Source: Gibbula magus
Lineage: Eukaryota; Mollusca; Gastropoda; Trochida; Trochidae
Assembly: GCA_936450465.1 (NCBI GenBank)
Contig: OW388305.1
Span: 39,069,187 to 39,133,186, forward strand
Direction of reading: 5' to 3'
Length of the DNA stretch: 64,000 nucleotides
The position numbers and the translations under genes were made by a program. The number at the start of each line of letters is the position of its first letter. Position 1 is the stretch's first letter. Positions 8,601 through 20,674 of the stretch are shown here, in pieces. The notes beneath the pieces were generated by a model that did not search any database, had not been told where the DNA came from, and worked only from the letters and a program-made list of their open reading frames with translations.

Positions 8601-10928
8601 TTTCCAAGGGTTCAAGGGTTATGAACCTTGACATTTTGATCACATGACCGTGCTCTCAACCAACCAATGTTCGGGAATCCGTGTAAACTTCAAAGTAAGA
8701 AATAATTACATATGAATGGTAGTGTGAACTACTTGGCGTATATGAATACTATATGAACACTTCTTTTATTTCAGATCCCCCGAGGCAGGGTTTACTTCGG
8801 AAATATGCATCAGGTACCCGATAGTTTGTATTTCCATATGTCTCAACAGTTTATCTGTTCTAAATAAGAGGCTTAAAGGGATGGTTCTATCGCCATATTG
8901 GATTGTTTGCATTACGTGAAATGAAAACACGCTATATTGTAACTAATTTTACAACTTTTTATTCACTAAAATCATACTTTGATAGAGTATTCATACATTA
9001 ACACATAACAAGTCACAAAACTAATAAATACTTTGCTGTTATGCTGTAGCAACGTTTTCCCCACTTGCTGCGCCGATGAATGGCTTCGGTTCTCATTCTT
9101 TAATTTTAAACAAATGCACGCTTGTTTTTATCAAGTTGTGAAATATAAAGTCATCAAAATATTACCTTCATTACTATCTTTCAATTTGATTGTGCTTCGT
9201 TCATGTATTGATAACATATATGTGTAAACAGGAATATCCTCTCGAATTTCGTTTCCACACAAATTCCCCCGATAGAACCCTCCTTTTAAAGACGATATAG
9301 AAGTGTACAGTGTTGATGATTTAACAGAAAGATATCTACCAAAATGTAGGTTATTCATATATAAGATCCTAGTTGATAAATAGTTACTCGTTGAACGCCT
9401 TGAAAAGATGCTACCCTGAAAGACATTGCCAATCGCAACATTACGATATTCTATTGTTTAATATAACTGTTTTGGGCAGTTATTAAGTGTTGATATCAAC
9501 TACGCATGCGCGAGAATCAGCGATTGCACCGCCGGAGTTTATTGTTTATAATATTTTTTTCTTCATGTTATTCTTACATTTCTAATTGCTTTAGAACCTG
9601 CTGGGATAGATGTAACTGGTGTTACAAACGAAAGTAAGGTAGACACTGCATACACTACGGGCGTCGACAATGGAAGTACAAGTAAGATTTTGTAAAACAA
9701 ACTTCTTTATATTTAGATACATGCATTCGAAATAATGCTTACTAGTACGATGTTTCATTCTACAAAATGTGATATTTGCTCAAAGACTGTGTCCCAAATA
9801 AACCTGTGTCAACCATAAATTTGAATGACTAAAGCCTAAAGAGACCAACAAAAATTTCTCAAACAAAGGGTCTTCGACAAGGATCAACTTTTAAACTTTG
9901 TTTGTTCGTTAACATTACTTACATGACGTTAACACTTTACTTTCAGCAGTGAACGTGCATACATATGTCAATGGGAAGGCAGAACAGAGGAAGACACAGA
10001 ACCAAGGTGATTAAGACGTAATTAATCAATAATGTAGTTGTTGAAACAAATATTGGAAAGAGGTATTTGGAAAAACTGTTGAAGCTTCAATGGTTAAACA
10101 TAGATGATTTGTTTATGAACAGTAATTCAAACGTTGTCTTACCGGTATTGCTATAAGAAAACCAAGCTCGTTTATCATGAAGATAAATGCATAAAACTCA
10201 ATAAAAAAAAATTTTTTAAATCTTCAAGAGGAGATATCGCTTTAGTGAGATCTCCTCTGGTATATTGACAGTAGATTTTGCACAATACTGTGCCATTACC
10301 AAACACATGACATCCAACTTTTTTCATACCATGAAGTAATGATTCACAATGGTATGACGTCAAACACCTGATGACATCACAATGTAATGACTTCCTAAGT
10401 AAGATGATGTCATAATACTATGACATAACTGCACTGAAAGTATAAATGCTGTGCTCTGTAATTTTTACATAATGAAGAATGATTTATGTGATATATAGAA
10501 GCTCACCCTCGTGTGTCTGATGTCAAATATATCAACATATGTTGATAAAGAAGAAATGTGTAACTTCTATCAACTTGTGTTGATATATTTATATATCATA
10601 AGACACTCTGGGGATATTCTTTGGTATGAGTTATCAAATTCATATTTTTTTTCGACCGAAATAATTAAGTTTATTTTCTTCTTACCAATTTACCAATTAC
10701 CAATTTTATGTCTGTCTTTTCACAGAAAAGGGAAACATTCTTGCCACGGACTATAACACTGCCTTGGACAAGGCTTTTGGAAGCTTCCTTCTTCTCTTCT
10801 GTTTTTGTTCCCTCATCGCCATTTGTGTTGTTGCCCTTGAGTCCCAAAAGTTTACCTTAGCGGTGATAATGATTCTTCCTGTCATCTCGTACTACATTGG
10901 GGCAAGGAGAAGCTCCAATATGGTGTAA
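5652..10928 (+). CDS. Gene A: small two-membrane-segment protein, 7 coding exons, family unrecognised
   Basis: Inferred exons: 5,652-5,721, 5,853-5,911, 7,047-7,185, 8,775-8,813, 9,595-9,681, 9,947-10,006 and 10,726-10,928 (stop TAA). Lengths sum to 657 nt (218 residues), every intron is GT-AG, and phases join without a stop. The N-terminus is very basic (KRQRKKAKKKRQ at about 8-19). The middle is hydrophilic, with a Q-rich exon 2 end. The last exon holds two hydrophobic segments (from SFLLLFCFCSLIAICVVAL; and FTLAVIMILPVISYYIGA) with a short tail, suggesting a hairpin with both ends cytosolic. No signal peptide is seen. The ATG at 5,652 has A at -3 and G at +4, but the CAG just before 5,671 could instead be an acceptor with the start further upstream, as in gene B. 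I do not recognise the family. Exon 4 (39 nt) is the least certain. Confidence 0.62.
6165..6560. repeat. Intron repeat, copy 1 of a duplicated TGACGTCA-rich sequence
   Basis: Lies in gene A intron 2. It matches 10,262-10,620 in the same orientation: both have 'ttgacagtagat', a run of ATGACGTCA/GATGACATCACAATG units, then 'gttgatatattt' and 'aagacac' or 'aagacat'. The two copies precede different exons of the same gene. It is probably a transposable element copy rather than an exon-plus-intron duplication, because the following exons differ in phase. Confidence 0.6.
6625..7012. repeat. Foldback element with TTCGTAGAGAC arms inside gene A intron 2
   Basis: The left arm (about 6,625-6,705) has four spaced copies of 'ttcgtagaga'. 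The right arm (about 6,950-7,012) has the complement, 'tctacgaacctgtctctacg'. The arms flank about 250 bp of AT-rich DNA. It ends just before the acceptor of exon 3 (7,046). Confidence 0.6.
8873..9290. repeat. Inverted-repeat element (MITE-like) in gene A intron 4
   Basis: The ends are imperfect inverted repeats: 'ttaaagggatggttctatcg' on the left and the complement of 'cgatagaaccctccttttaa' on the right. A partial copy with 'tgcattacgtgaaatgaaaa' occurs at 59,590-59,630. Small open frames inside (for example 9,033-9,227) are not credible genes. Confidence 0.6.
10262..10620. repeat. Intron repeat, copy 2 of the TGACGTCA-rich sequence
   Basis: Direct-orientation match to 6,165-6,560, here in the last intron of gene A just upstream of the terminal exon. 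A short hairpin, AGAGGAGAT...ATCTCCTCT, lies immediately left of it (10,227-10,257). Confidence 0.6.
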
Positions 10929-11143
10929 AAGTTTAAAAACTTTAGAAATTTATTTAGAAATTCATTTTCATTCATCGAAAATACGTTCAAGGTAAGATGA
11001 TAATGCCATGACTTTTTCATATTTCAATTATATCAAACAATGACTAAAAAAACACCACAGCGTAACATTCTTCTATATTACCACTGTAGTGTATAACATA
11101 TGTGAAATGTGTGAAAAAGTATATTTAAGGGGACATTCATTTG

Positions 11144-11507
11144 TTTAAAGGCGCTGTAGCACGTTTTTTCTCTCAAATAAGTCGATGAAATGTATTTGAA
11201 AAATAATGTCAACAATAGTAAAACACCCCACTCTCTTCGGAAAATCAAGTTACAAATGAGTGTATATGGTTCCGTAAAGCCATGGCAATTTTTTTTGTCA
11301 TTCGAAATAATAAAAAGTGTTCACAATAAAATGGCCGCCATGCAATTTTGGCTTTATACGCAACACCGTTATTACCACTACGGATAATTGGTTTGTGTAA
11401 TAGGATGTTTTACCCTCTGAAGTAAATATAAATGACATAAACTATCATTATAAATGAGAAATTTGAAAAAAGAAAATTTGCAAAAAAACGTGCTACAGCG
11501 CCTTTAA
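11144..11507. repeat. MITE-like element, 'AAAGGCGCTGTAGCACG' family, intact copy
   Basis: About 360 bp with near-perfect terminal inverted repeats: left 'tttaaaggcgctgtagcacg', right 'cgtgctacagcgcctttaa'. The interior carries 'aagtcgatgaaat', 'ggttccgtaaagcca', 'caataaaatggccgcca' and 'ccactacggataattgg', which recur in the other copies. There is no coding capacity. The TTTAAA ends hint at a TTAA or TA target, but the target duplication cannot be separated from the repeat. Confidence 0.8.
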
Positions 11508-11576
11508 GGTCGTGTTGGCGTTTTTGAGAATTGTTCGATTGTCACTGATTCAAGAAAATTATGTTTGCTACCATAC

Positions 11577-11955
11577 TTTAAAGGCGCTTTAGCACGTTAA
11601 GTGCACATGATGTTTTCTTAAATTTGCCTTTTATTATTAAATTTTATACAATATATTGGTATGTTAACGGATAAAACATCTCATTACACGAAACTATAAG
11701 CCTTATCCACAGAAAAGGCTAACCGTATTTCGTAGCAAATGGTGCGACGTATAAAGCGACAGTGGTGTGGAACTCTTCGGTGTGAAAGGTAGATTTGTTG
11801 GTCTCATGAGAGTTTGAGAGTTCAGGCAGCAAGATGGTTGACCGTTCCATCATTATACCATAATTAAAGCTCTAGTCTCAGTGTTTACTATCGCAACATC
11901 AGTCAGATCACTTGAACTACCTTCGAACGGCCATTTTAATGTGAACCAAGAACAT
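11577..11955. repeat. Truncated inverted-repeat element related to 19,007-19,533
   Basis: It begins 'tttaaaggcgctttagcacg' and matches the reverse complement of 19,007-19,533 through 'agcgacagtggtgtgga' and 'tcagtcagatcacttgaact' to 'cggccattttaatgtga'. The far terminal repeat is missing. Part of the same family recurs at 41,255-41,400. Confidence 0.6.
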
Positions 11956-13040
11956 TCGTTTTAGAATAACTTAACTTAACCTAACTGTTTCCATCCTTTG
12001 CCAATCCATTGTCCTTTTTACTGATATTCGATTTTCCACATATCTATTGTTATGATTTTCAAAAACTACATATAGTAGACACCCGCTGGAAGATATGGGA
12101 ATATTATTTTGCGGGTAAGTAATCAACAATGGCAGACAAGAGTCACAATATGACGATATCTATTTTATATTATGTATTTTGTTCATTTAAAAGCTGCAAT
12201 GATAAAAGTAATAATTTACATAACAATTGATGAAAAATATGTGAAGGCATGTCAATCAAAAAGTCAAATTGAAAATGTCAATTGAGTTATGTTGAATTGT
12301 TGTAACTAATTCATAAGACTGACTGTGATGCACCAATTAGAAAATCAGTGTTTAATCATTTCTCTGCAGCAGGTGAAACTGACATTGTTCACTAGTGCTT
12401 GTAGATATAACATAACATAACTGCAATGGCACTTTGAGAAGTCATTTTCATATTAGTTTAACCGTCATAAATGTTTTTGAAAATGTGTTTGTTTATGTAC
12501 AGGGCTTCCGTCATCATCTAAATCGGTTTGAGTCGTTTTCAGAAGTGATCTTTTCCATGTTTAACAATTCTCAAGCAATCTAGTTAAAACAAGCTGTACT
12601 GCTATACGTCCCTTAAGTAATATAAACACATTAACTAAAAATTGGACTTCATTAATGATGCAAATAATTAAGTTTCACTGAAAACTAACCTGTGATAAAG
12701 CAAGCATACATAAATATGTAAATGAATATGCTTGTTTATTTGTCAACTACTCAGAAGTCACATGCGTTAGGTGCAAACTATTCCAGTATTTCATTTTTAT
12801 GAATTTCATTTTGTCATTCTGGAATATCTTGTTATGCATACTCATTGAAATGGGAAAGAACTGAAATGTAACATTGTGACTGGTGACGAACGTTTATGTG
12901 GCAGGATGAGATGAAAGTGTCCCTACTGAGTTCGGATTAACTGGTCTCACAGTTACAACCATTTCTGTTACGTGTATATATGGTTATTTTGAGGCTGATA
13001 CGGGTTTTTTCCATACTATACCTTCATTAAATAATCCTAG

Positions 13041-13140
13041 GAATAATTTGCTGGGTTCACATTTTGAATAACGAATAATGAACTGGGAATAATTCGCTGG
13101 GTTCACACTTTGAATAACGAATAGGGAACTGGGAATAATT
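13041..13140. repeat. 46-bp tandem repeat, about 2.2 copies
   Basis: Units begin at 13,041, 13,087 and 13,133 with 'gaataatt', then 'gctgggttcaca' and 'tttgaataacgaata'. No function is apparent. Confidence 0.8.
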
Positions 13141-14057
13141 AACTATCTAAACTAATTTCACAGACCCCATCATATATCTGGATATCAGATTGGCCTAATA
13201 GACATTGTAATAGGAACATGATTTTGCACTAAAATATACTTTCAACGTTTGTATTATGGACATACGGTCTGAATATGATATTTACAATTATGGATATGGA
13301 ATAACCGATAACAGAGATAAATGAGTATTTCAATGTTGTTTCTCTTACAATGCAGGATAGAATAATATGTATATTACTTCACAACAACAACTTTCTCGGG
13401 TTTTTTTTATCTGTTGAACAAATAATTTTATTCTTGAGAAATGATTAAAAGTTTGAGTTATGAATTAAACCGAACGAGATGGACAGCATGTGCGATGATG
13501 TTTTTAACGTCTTTAGTTTATTGGATATAAATTCCATTGTGGATGCTTTTCCATAAAACATTTCGTTTTACTACTCCCGATTTTCGATGTTTCGTGAGGA
13601 GTTAACTGCGAAATAATTATGTCTTTACGAAAACTCATTCAAAACCAAAAATGTGCTTTGTCATTTTCAACATGACGAATGTACTGTAGATTTTGACTGA
13701 TTGGTAAGTGACAAGTGGTTAGCTTGATTAGCATACAGTAAACTATTTACGTTTGAAATTGAAGTCGTTACAGATCTCACATTCTGGCCCGCGGTCCATA
13801 AATTGATCATTTGTTTCAAATGCATAATTAACATTTCTAGCCTACATGTACATGTAATTTCGAGGAGTATAAGATTTCGTGCTTCTTGAAATGCTTTAAT
13901 TCAGATCTTTTCATGGCTTTCCAATTCACTGAAAAATATTCAATTTAGAAGAGGTCATTTTTACGTTGTGCAACAGTTGCATTTTGTATTTGTTCATTTA
14001 AAAGACCTTTAAATGGCATTTAGAAGTAGAATATATAAGAAAATCATAAGTTAAAGG

Positions 14058-14190
14058 AAAACAACGTATTTATTGTGAACATACACAGCGTTTCGGCGCT
14101 TAGAGCATGCATTGAGCATGGATAATGCGCTATATAAATTGACTATTGTTACTATTATTATATGTTTACTCTTTGATCAGGTGAAATGTG
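14058..14190. repeat. Penelope/retrozyme-like repeat fragment with an inserted LINE/SINE tail
   Basis: Carries 'tttattgtgaacatacac', 'gcgtttcggc' and 'gatcaggtgaaatgtgatga', as in 14,695-14,820. It is interrupted by 'aatgcgctatataaattga' and a TTATTATTA run, a common non-LTR 3' tail. The open frame across it (14,112-14,438) is therefore not taken as a gene. Confidence 0.45.
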
Positions 14191-14694
14191 ATGACAAGAA
14201 TTTGTGCATTATGTACTTTACTTTAACATTGATGTGTTGTACATTTATCATCTTATCTGTAATGAAATTAAATCATTCTTTCCTTAGTTTTATTTTGTTT
14301 GTAACTTTTCTGACTGTGCACTCAAAGTTTACCATCAACGGCAGGATGAAATGCAAGTTTAGCGTTGAATATATTTCTGTAACATACATATCATTGAAAC
14401 TAGTTTATATGAACGAATTGATGTTGATTGGGTTCTAATCCCTCTTATTTCATAAACACAGATACAATTTTATTACACACGATGAACGTACAACTAATGA
14501 CATATTAATCTCGTACGTCACACGTGTGTCGTATCAATGTGACCCCGAATTCTAAAGATTTGATTGGACAACCAATAACCTCTCACTTGGGGTTGAAACG
14601 GAACTACTTTTGAATGCAAAACAAACACGGTAACATTTCATTTTCACAACTTTATATGCTAGATATATACGTCAACATAAGAACAGGACGATTT

Positions 14695-14820
14695 TCTGGA
14701 TAACAACTTCTTTAATGTGAAAATACACGACGTTTCGGAGTACATACTCATTCCTTCATCAGGTGGAATGTAACGAAAAACACAATATGAATACCACTTC
14801 TAAAATGCCCTTCAAAAACC
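14695..14820 (-). repeat. Penelope/retrozyme-like repeat with a hammerhead-like core
   Basis: On the minus strand it reads CTGATGA, a short self-pairing segment (GAGTA...TACTC), then GAAACGTCG, at 14,729-14,763. The plus-strand flank is 'aacttctttaatgtgaaaat'. Related copies lie at 14,058, 15,225 and 53,313. The core matches the conserved boxes of hammerhead ribozymes known from Penelope-like elements. Activity is not claimed. Confidence 0.5.
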
Positions 14821-15224
14821 TACGTCAACATAGTTTGTCAATGCTTTAGAAAGTTCCAAAGTCGTAATAAAATAAGTAATAAAATTAAGGGTTATTAAAA
14901 ACGTGTGTAATAAATAAAATACCATACTCGGCCTAATACTCGAAGACACTCGTTTCGTATAATTCGTATCTAATGAGACCTCGTGTAGTATTCTCTACAT
15001 CTCATCTTTAACAAAACAGAAGTTTTTACTTTTGCAGATAACCTTATCCAAAATATAACAGACAGACAGACAGACATATTTTATTAGCGCAAGCCAAGTT
15101 TGGCCTCTGGCCATACATTGTTAATAATACATGATACGGTGCTGAGGTAAACAATCGACAATGATCTGTTTGAGAGGCATTCAAGAAGTTGGTGTGATGA
15201 AGAAGACAAATATTTATGGATGAT

Positions 15225-15330
15225 CAACTTCTTTATTAACATTAGCGACGTTTCGGTATAGATCCTTATACCGTTATCATATGCTTGGTAACGGTATAAG
15301 GATCTATACCGAAACGTCGCTGACGTTTCT
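15225..15330. repeat. Perfect 32-bp inverted repeat from the same repeat family
   Basis: Arms 15,245-15,276 and 15,289-15,320 are exact complements around a 12-nt loop. Each arm ends in GAAACGTCGC or its complement and contains 'ggtataaggatctatacc'. A single-arm relative occurs at 53,313-53,351. It looks like a head-to-head junction of two repeat ends. Confidence 0.85.
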
Positions 15331-16332
15331 GATCTTACAACTTTACATTTGTTTCCTATGTTAAACTGCCACACTTATGCGCTTTAACAGCTACACTTAT
15401 TCGATCAAAATGATTGAGATAATATAGGATAGATGCAATGACATATGGTCCAAATCGGATGCATTAAAATGGGATGTCAATTTCATAATTGCTCGATTTT
15501 AAATTTCTGAAATCGGTCCATAAATTACCTTTATACAGCTTTTTAAAAAACCGTCTGATTTAGCCCCGGCGACCAGAATGAAAGTCTGCGGGGGTGTGGC
15601 CCGTGAAGGGATGACTTCTGTGACGTATCAGGAGGAATCTGATTTTCGGCGATAGTCATAATTCAACGTAATTTCGCAGCGTTTTGATTGTAAATATCAC
15701 AAAGAAATCTTCAATAAACCAACTTAAATTTCCCATATATCGAATGTTTAGATATCCAACTAGGTAATTCCGCAGATGACAATTACACAATTATTACATA
15801 AACATGTCTTTTTGGCGATGTATACGTAATACACCTCATAAATTCATTTAGCGGCAGTGATAATCATCATTAATTAATTAACGAGACTCGGCGGCCCCGT
15901 CTGTCGCTTCTCACAGTCACGCCTCAGTGAGCATTTTCAAAATGATTGCTAAAACTAATTGCGGTAGTGTTAAAATGGGTGAATTAAAATCGTCTTAATT
16001 ATCAATTGCAAGTGTATATTGTCTCGATTTTATGCTCAATTGATTCCGATATACAATTTTCGTAGAGGTAATCAACTGTCATTCTTGAGAAAAATGCATT
16101 TCATCAGATCTTTAACACAAAAGACTACAAGGAAATATTACTCACGAAGAAGGTTTTAGTTACCCTAGTCATGGGGACGTTCCGGATCTTTGTAACCTAG
16201 GCCTATATAATTTCCTTGACGGAGACATTCACCGAGTAGCGGCTCGACCTACATTTACAAAGCACTAGTGAGCACAAGGCACTCAACCTGTGTGTACAGG
16301 TACAATCTGAGTAAAGCTGTGGTGTACGGGGA

Positions 16333-16390
16333 GGGGGGGGGGGGGGGGGGGGGGGGTGTTCCGGAGGGGGGGGGGGGGGGGGGGGGGGGG
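16333..16390 (+). repeat. Two long poly-G tracts (24 and 25 G)
   Basis: G runs at 16,333-16,356 and 16,366-16,390 are separated by 'tgttccgga'. Such tracts can form G-quadruplexes. Their exact length is unreliable in any assembly. Confidence 0.9.
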
Positions 16391-16605
16391 TATTATTTAG
16401 GTGACGGGTATATAATATAAATGTCTGTAGGCAACGGGTACAAAATGCTACAATGTAGGGACATGGGTTTTAATGGCATAATTTTGGGGACGGGTATTAA
16501 CATTAAATGGTATACTTTAGGCAACGGTTATCAAATGGTATAGTACTTTAGGCAATGGGTTTTTACATTGTATTCTTTAGGTGTGGGTGTATATATAGTC
16601 TTGAT
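16391..16605. repeat. Imperfect minisatellite, about 35-bp units
   Basis: Around six degenerate units of the form 'tttaggcaacgggtatcaaa' plus 'tggtata' follow directly after the poly-G tracts. Confidence 0.55.
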
Positions 16606-16796
16606 GCCGAACGTCAGAGTAATATATGACGAGATTGATTGATATTATTCAGGTACTCAAATTTCACTGAGTAAAAACCCATTTCCCCTTCACATAACTA
16701 GTACGATTGAGCTATAGCACGTACAGAGACACGTACTCGTCTGTTGGCTTTGTCCTACATTGGTACCAGGGAGTAAATCCCCCTACCTGCCCAATG

Positions 16797-16997
16797 CGGA
16801 TGCGGATTTAATGGAACGTTGCATTAATTACTTCCGGTCTTTTAAAGTTAACTTTAAAACCTGAATATGTTCATATTTTGCAGATAACTTATACAATACA
16901 TTACCTTAGGGTAGGTTGTTTGTATTATCGAGAGGTGTGCATAATCCGTGCATTATTTATATTTTAAAACAATTGGCGTGCTACAGTGCCTTTAAGA
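16797..16997. repeat. Repeat shared with 41,042-41,249
   Basis: Both copies start 'gcattaa..a.ttccggtctt', continue 'gataactta', 'cgagag.tgtgcat' and 'tccgtgcatta', and end 'gtgcctttaa'. The last 20 bp resemble the terminal repeat of the AAAGGCGCTGTAGC elements, so it is likely another non-autonomous family using the same ends. Confidence 0.6.
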
Positions 16998-18020
16998 TGC
17001 TTGTATTTACTATGTAAATTTGACTCAAACCCAACCATTCATAAATTTAATATGCTCATGGCAATTGACAATCATGATGTTTTCCAAAACATAGCAATTT
17101 ATATACAGTGCAATGAACCTTAGAGATTCCCTCCTTTATCAATAAAAAGGTTTAATTACCTTCTGATTATTTATTATTTAAAATATGATATTGTTCATTA
17201 CTTTGTCGTTTATACACATACATGTATCGCTCTGTTGAACCAAAAATGTAGCCTGGGCGTATGGCCTCTACTACAAATGAATAAAGATTGATATGTAATA
17301 TTCTAGAGGTTGTTTCTCCTGTCACATCTAAAACTTTTCCATCAAAGTATAAAAAAAGAAATACTGCCCCGGAGAAACTGTAGTTTTTTTTATTTCTGTG
17401 ACACGCGTAGTCCATAAATAACGCATAATTTCTTTTACCAGGTTATACTACTTTTATATTTATTTCTGTTCAAAGATACACGAAGCGCTGAAATTAAAAT
17501 ATAAATGTTACTGACTTGAAAGCTTTCTACATTATGTTCGTGTTTTATAATAAAGACAGACAGCTCACTGCGAAGAAACCCTATATCTTGGTACTGCTTG
17601 AAGTAAGTCAATAGCATTGTCCGCATAACTTTATAGAGTCCCATTGCTGTATATATAAATACCTACATGAGTCCCCTTCTCTACACACACAAACACATAC
17701 GGGTCTCGGAGTAGGCGTCAAATACGGGGTATGTCTCTTTATGTTTGTAGAATATCAGAGTTTTACAGATGATTTATTTTATGTTTTTCATTAGATAAAA
17801 ACGATTAATTATATGACCGTCAGATAACTGTAGGTACACACATTGATCCTGCTCTATCTGTCGATAGGTAGAGGGATATCCGGGCATAAAAGAACGCCCG
17901 GATATAAAATAAAATCCGGGTGTTGGCTGGAAGGCAAAGGAAGGTTTTGTCGTTTGTCGTTTGTGTAAAGCATATCCATTAATACTTTGTGCTTTCATAT
18001 TAAATTTTTATATTACCAAT

Positions 18021-18132
18021 GTTACCATCCTCGGTTAGCCAGGGTTTTATATATGCTCCGTTTCTCTCCATGATATAGTGGAGAGTAACGGAGCATATAT
18101 AAAACCCTGGGTAACCGAGGATGCAATGTTAC
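18021..18132. repeat. Near-perfect ~50-bp hairpin
   Basis: Left arm 18,021-18,070 ('catcctcggttagccaggg', 'ttttatatatgctccgtt') pairs with the right arm ending at 18,132 around 'tgatatag'. A smaller hairpin, ATATCCGGGC...GCCCGGATAT, lies at 17,877-17,906. No coding content. Confidence 0.85.
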
Positions 18133-19006
18133 AGACTGCTGACGTATTGTGATGACAAAGGAAACGTTATCTATAATATGTCCACCTACTTCGATGTGAA
18201 TGTAACACTCGGGTAGTGACATCAAGACATGCTATATATTGTTGGATATTTCATCGGTCTAGACACTTGTACACATTTAATGTTATATTGCCAGCATGAT
18301 CCAAAATGGGTTCAGTACTTTCTTATTGGTTCTTGTTTTAAACATAAGGTTTACCATTTAGTCCTCTAAATATGTTGGTACAATGAATGAATTGTCAAAT
18401 TTGGTTTACCTCTCTTTGACTTATTTAATCTCATATGCGAAATTTTAGTTAACAAAGTGATGCAAAGTTAGTTACCATGGATACGCCAAAATAATGTTGA
18501 TAGATACGATGAAGCAATTATTAAGTTTTCAGGATTAAATGGTTAAGTGTTATAACCTCCTGCTATGTAGCAAGTTTGTTATACCATTTTTGGTATGTAT
18601 AGTGCAACATGGGCTAATGATTATCATTAATTAACGTTATATAGGTTTTTGTCGTGCTATTGGTATGTTTTTATTTTTTTAATGTTTGAATTTGCCATTT
18701 ATGTAAAAGACTATGCATTTTATCTTTACTGAACTTTCATAACTTATTATCCGTAGCTGAGAAACGGTGTTTTATACACAAAGATACTGCTAGAAGTCAT
18801 TTAAGTGTGAACACATTTTAATAATCAGAGCATGGATCCGTGTTGCCTAAGCGAATCATAACCATTTGAATAAGAACTATTATTTATTATTATTATTAAA
18901 ATTATTACTATCTATTAATGGAGGAGGATTGTTTTGCAATTGGTTACATTCCTTTACCATTTTGTGAGATCTCTTTAAATCCATTGGGAAACGTGTTACA
19001 GTCCCT

Positions 19007-19533
19007 TTAAAAGGCGCTGTAACACGTTTTTTTACTATAATAAAATGATCTCATGAAAAGGTTACCAATGTCTAAATAATACTCCTAAATCTATTAAAAA
19101 AAGAGTTCTAAAACTAATGTACATGTATATTGTTCGGTTAAGCCATGTTGGTCCATTTCCCTACGAGCGGCCATTTTAATGTGTTCACAATAAAATGGCC
19201 GCTCGAAGGTAGTTCAAGTGATCTGACTGATGTACAATGTAGCGATAGCTACACAGTCAAAGTAGAGTTTTTAATATGATACCATGATAGAATGGTCAAC
19301 CATCTTCTGTCGTGAGACCTACAAATCTACCTCTAAAACTGAAGAGCTCCACACCACTGTCGCTTTACACCGTTTTATTTCAATACCGATAACCGTTTTC
19401 TATAGATACGGCTTATCGGGTCGGGTAATGAGATGTTTTACCCTCTAACATAACTACATATTGTATAACTTTAATAATAAATGGTATATGCGAGAAAACA
19501 TAATATCGAAAAAACGTGATACAGCGCCTTTAA
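19007..19533. repeat. MITE-like element, long variant, both ends present
   Basis: About 525 bp between 'ttaaaaggcgctgtaacacg' and 'cgtgatacagcgcctttaa'. Internally it has its own inverted pair, 'gagcggccattttaatgtg' and 'caataaaatggccgctcg'. It matches 11,577-11,955 in reverse. A further copy of a different variant ends immediately left, at 18,760-19,010 ('ggaggaggattgtt...gtccctttaa'), and resembles 41,870-42,093 and 60,230-60,367. Confidence 0.7.
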
Positions 19534-20674
19534 CGTTTGTATACTCAGACAGTTGTTTCCAAGTCCTATCCATGCATGATTTCATGTACTTACATTATTT
19601 GCGAATGCTTAATCATATGGATATCTTCCCATCGACTACCATGCCCTTTAACTTTACATAGCTGAAATATTTGTGGAGGGTTTACTTTGCTAAAAATAAC
19701 TACATTTAAAATGAGTACAATGGACTTACATGTATAATATATTACTTCCTTGTTGTAAATATCGTAATTATATCATCCAAATGTTTTGGAGTGCGTATTA
19801 ATTGGTATCTTCTTTAACATGGTTTTGTGACGGGTTTATATATATATCTGTGGTTGTGTGTTTCAAAGTTATGTTTATTCAGGATTACAATGTATTTATT
19901 ATTCATATGATTTATCACTTCCTTGAACGTCTTGTTTGCAAATGTCTTGTATCATTGAAATGTTGTAATAATATCTTGTTTAATATGGTTGCATATTTGT
20001 GTTATATATGACTTTCGAGGTTTAACATATTATGTTTTGGATGATTGGTTTTTTTTTTAAATTGGGGGCAATTCTATTTTTACCACATCTTTACAATTTT
20101 GACAGCTGAGGTTCAAGGAAAAGCAAGGTTTCCCGGATGATAATTTTTTTAATGTGAAGAAACAAAAACAGTATATGAATATGTTTTCTCTTTTATCACA
20201 TGTAGTTTGATTTTTTATTTCGCTTCTACGTATGCTTTAAAGACTGGAGCAGAAGTTCTGCTCGTTGCGTTATAATACATTTAGTTATAGAGCTGACTTT
20301 CATTAATCTGAACAGTGAATGGTGTGGACAGCACCTAACAGAAGCTGATATGATATTTTCTCCAAATGTCTGCACACTGCATATTAGCATTATCATGATC
20401 GATACAAGGACTTTATTGTCTCAATCAATTTTTTTTGCATTTGATTTCATTTCCACTACTCCTTACATTTTTAATTCATTGGATCGTTGAGCTAGGCTGG
20501 ACATGGGATAAAGCGTCATGACCATAAGAACGGGAAAAGCTGTGAACTTTAAAAAAAAAAAATTTCACCAGAAACTGCCATTACTTGCTTAATTTTCTAT
20601 CTGAGATTTACACCTATACATTATTTATTTACATTATAACACAACTGATCGACATTGATGCAACACGTGTACGT

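Noticed and set aside
14112..14438. 108-codon hydrophobic ORF
   Set aside because: Begins inside a repeat tail and has no splice or composition support.
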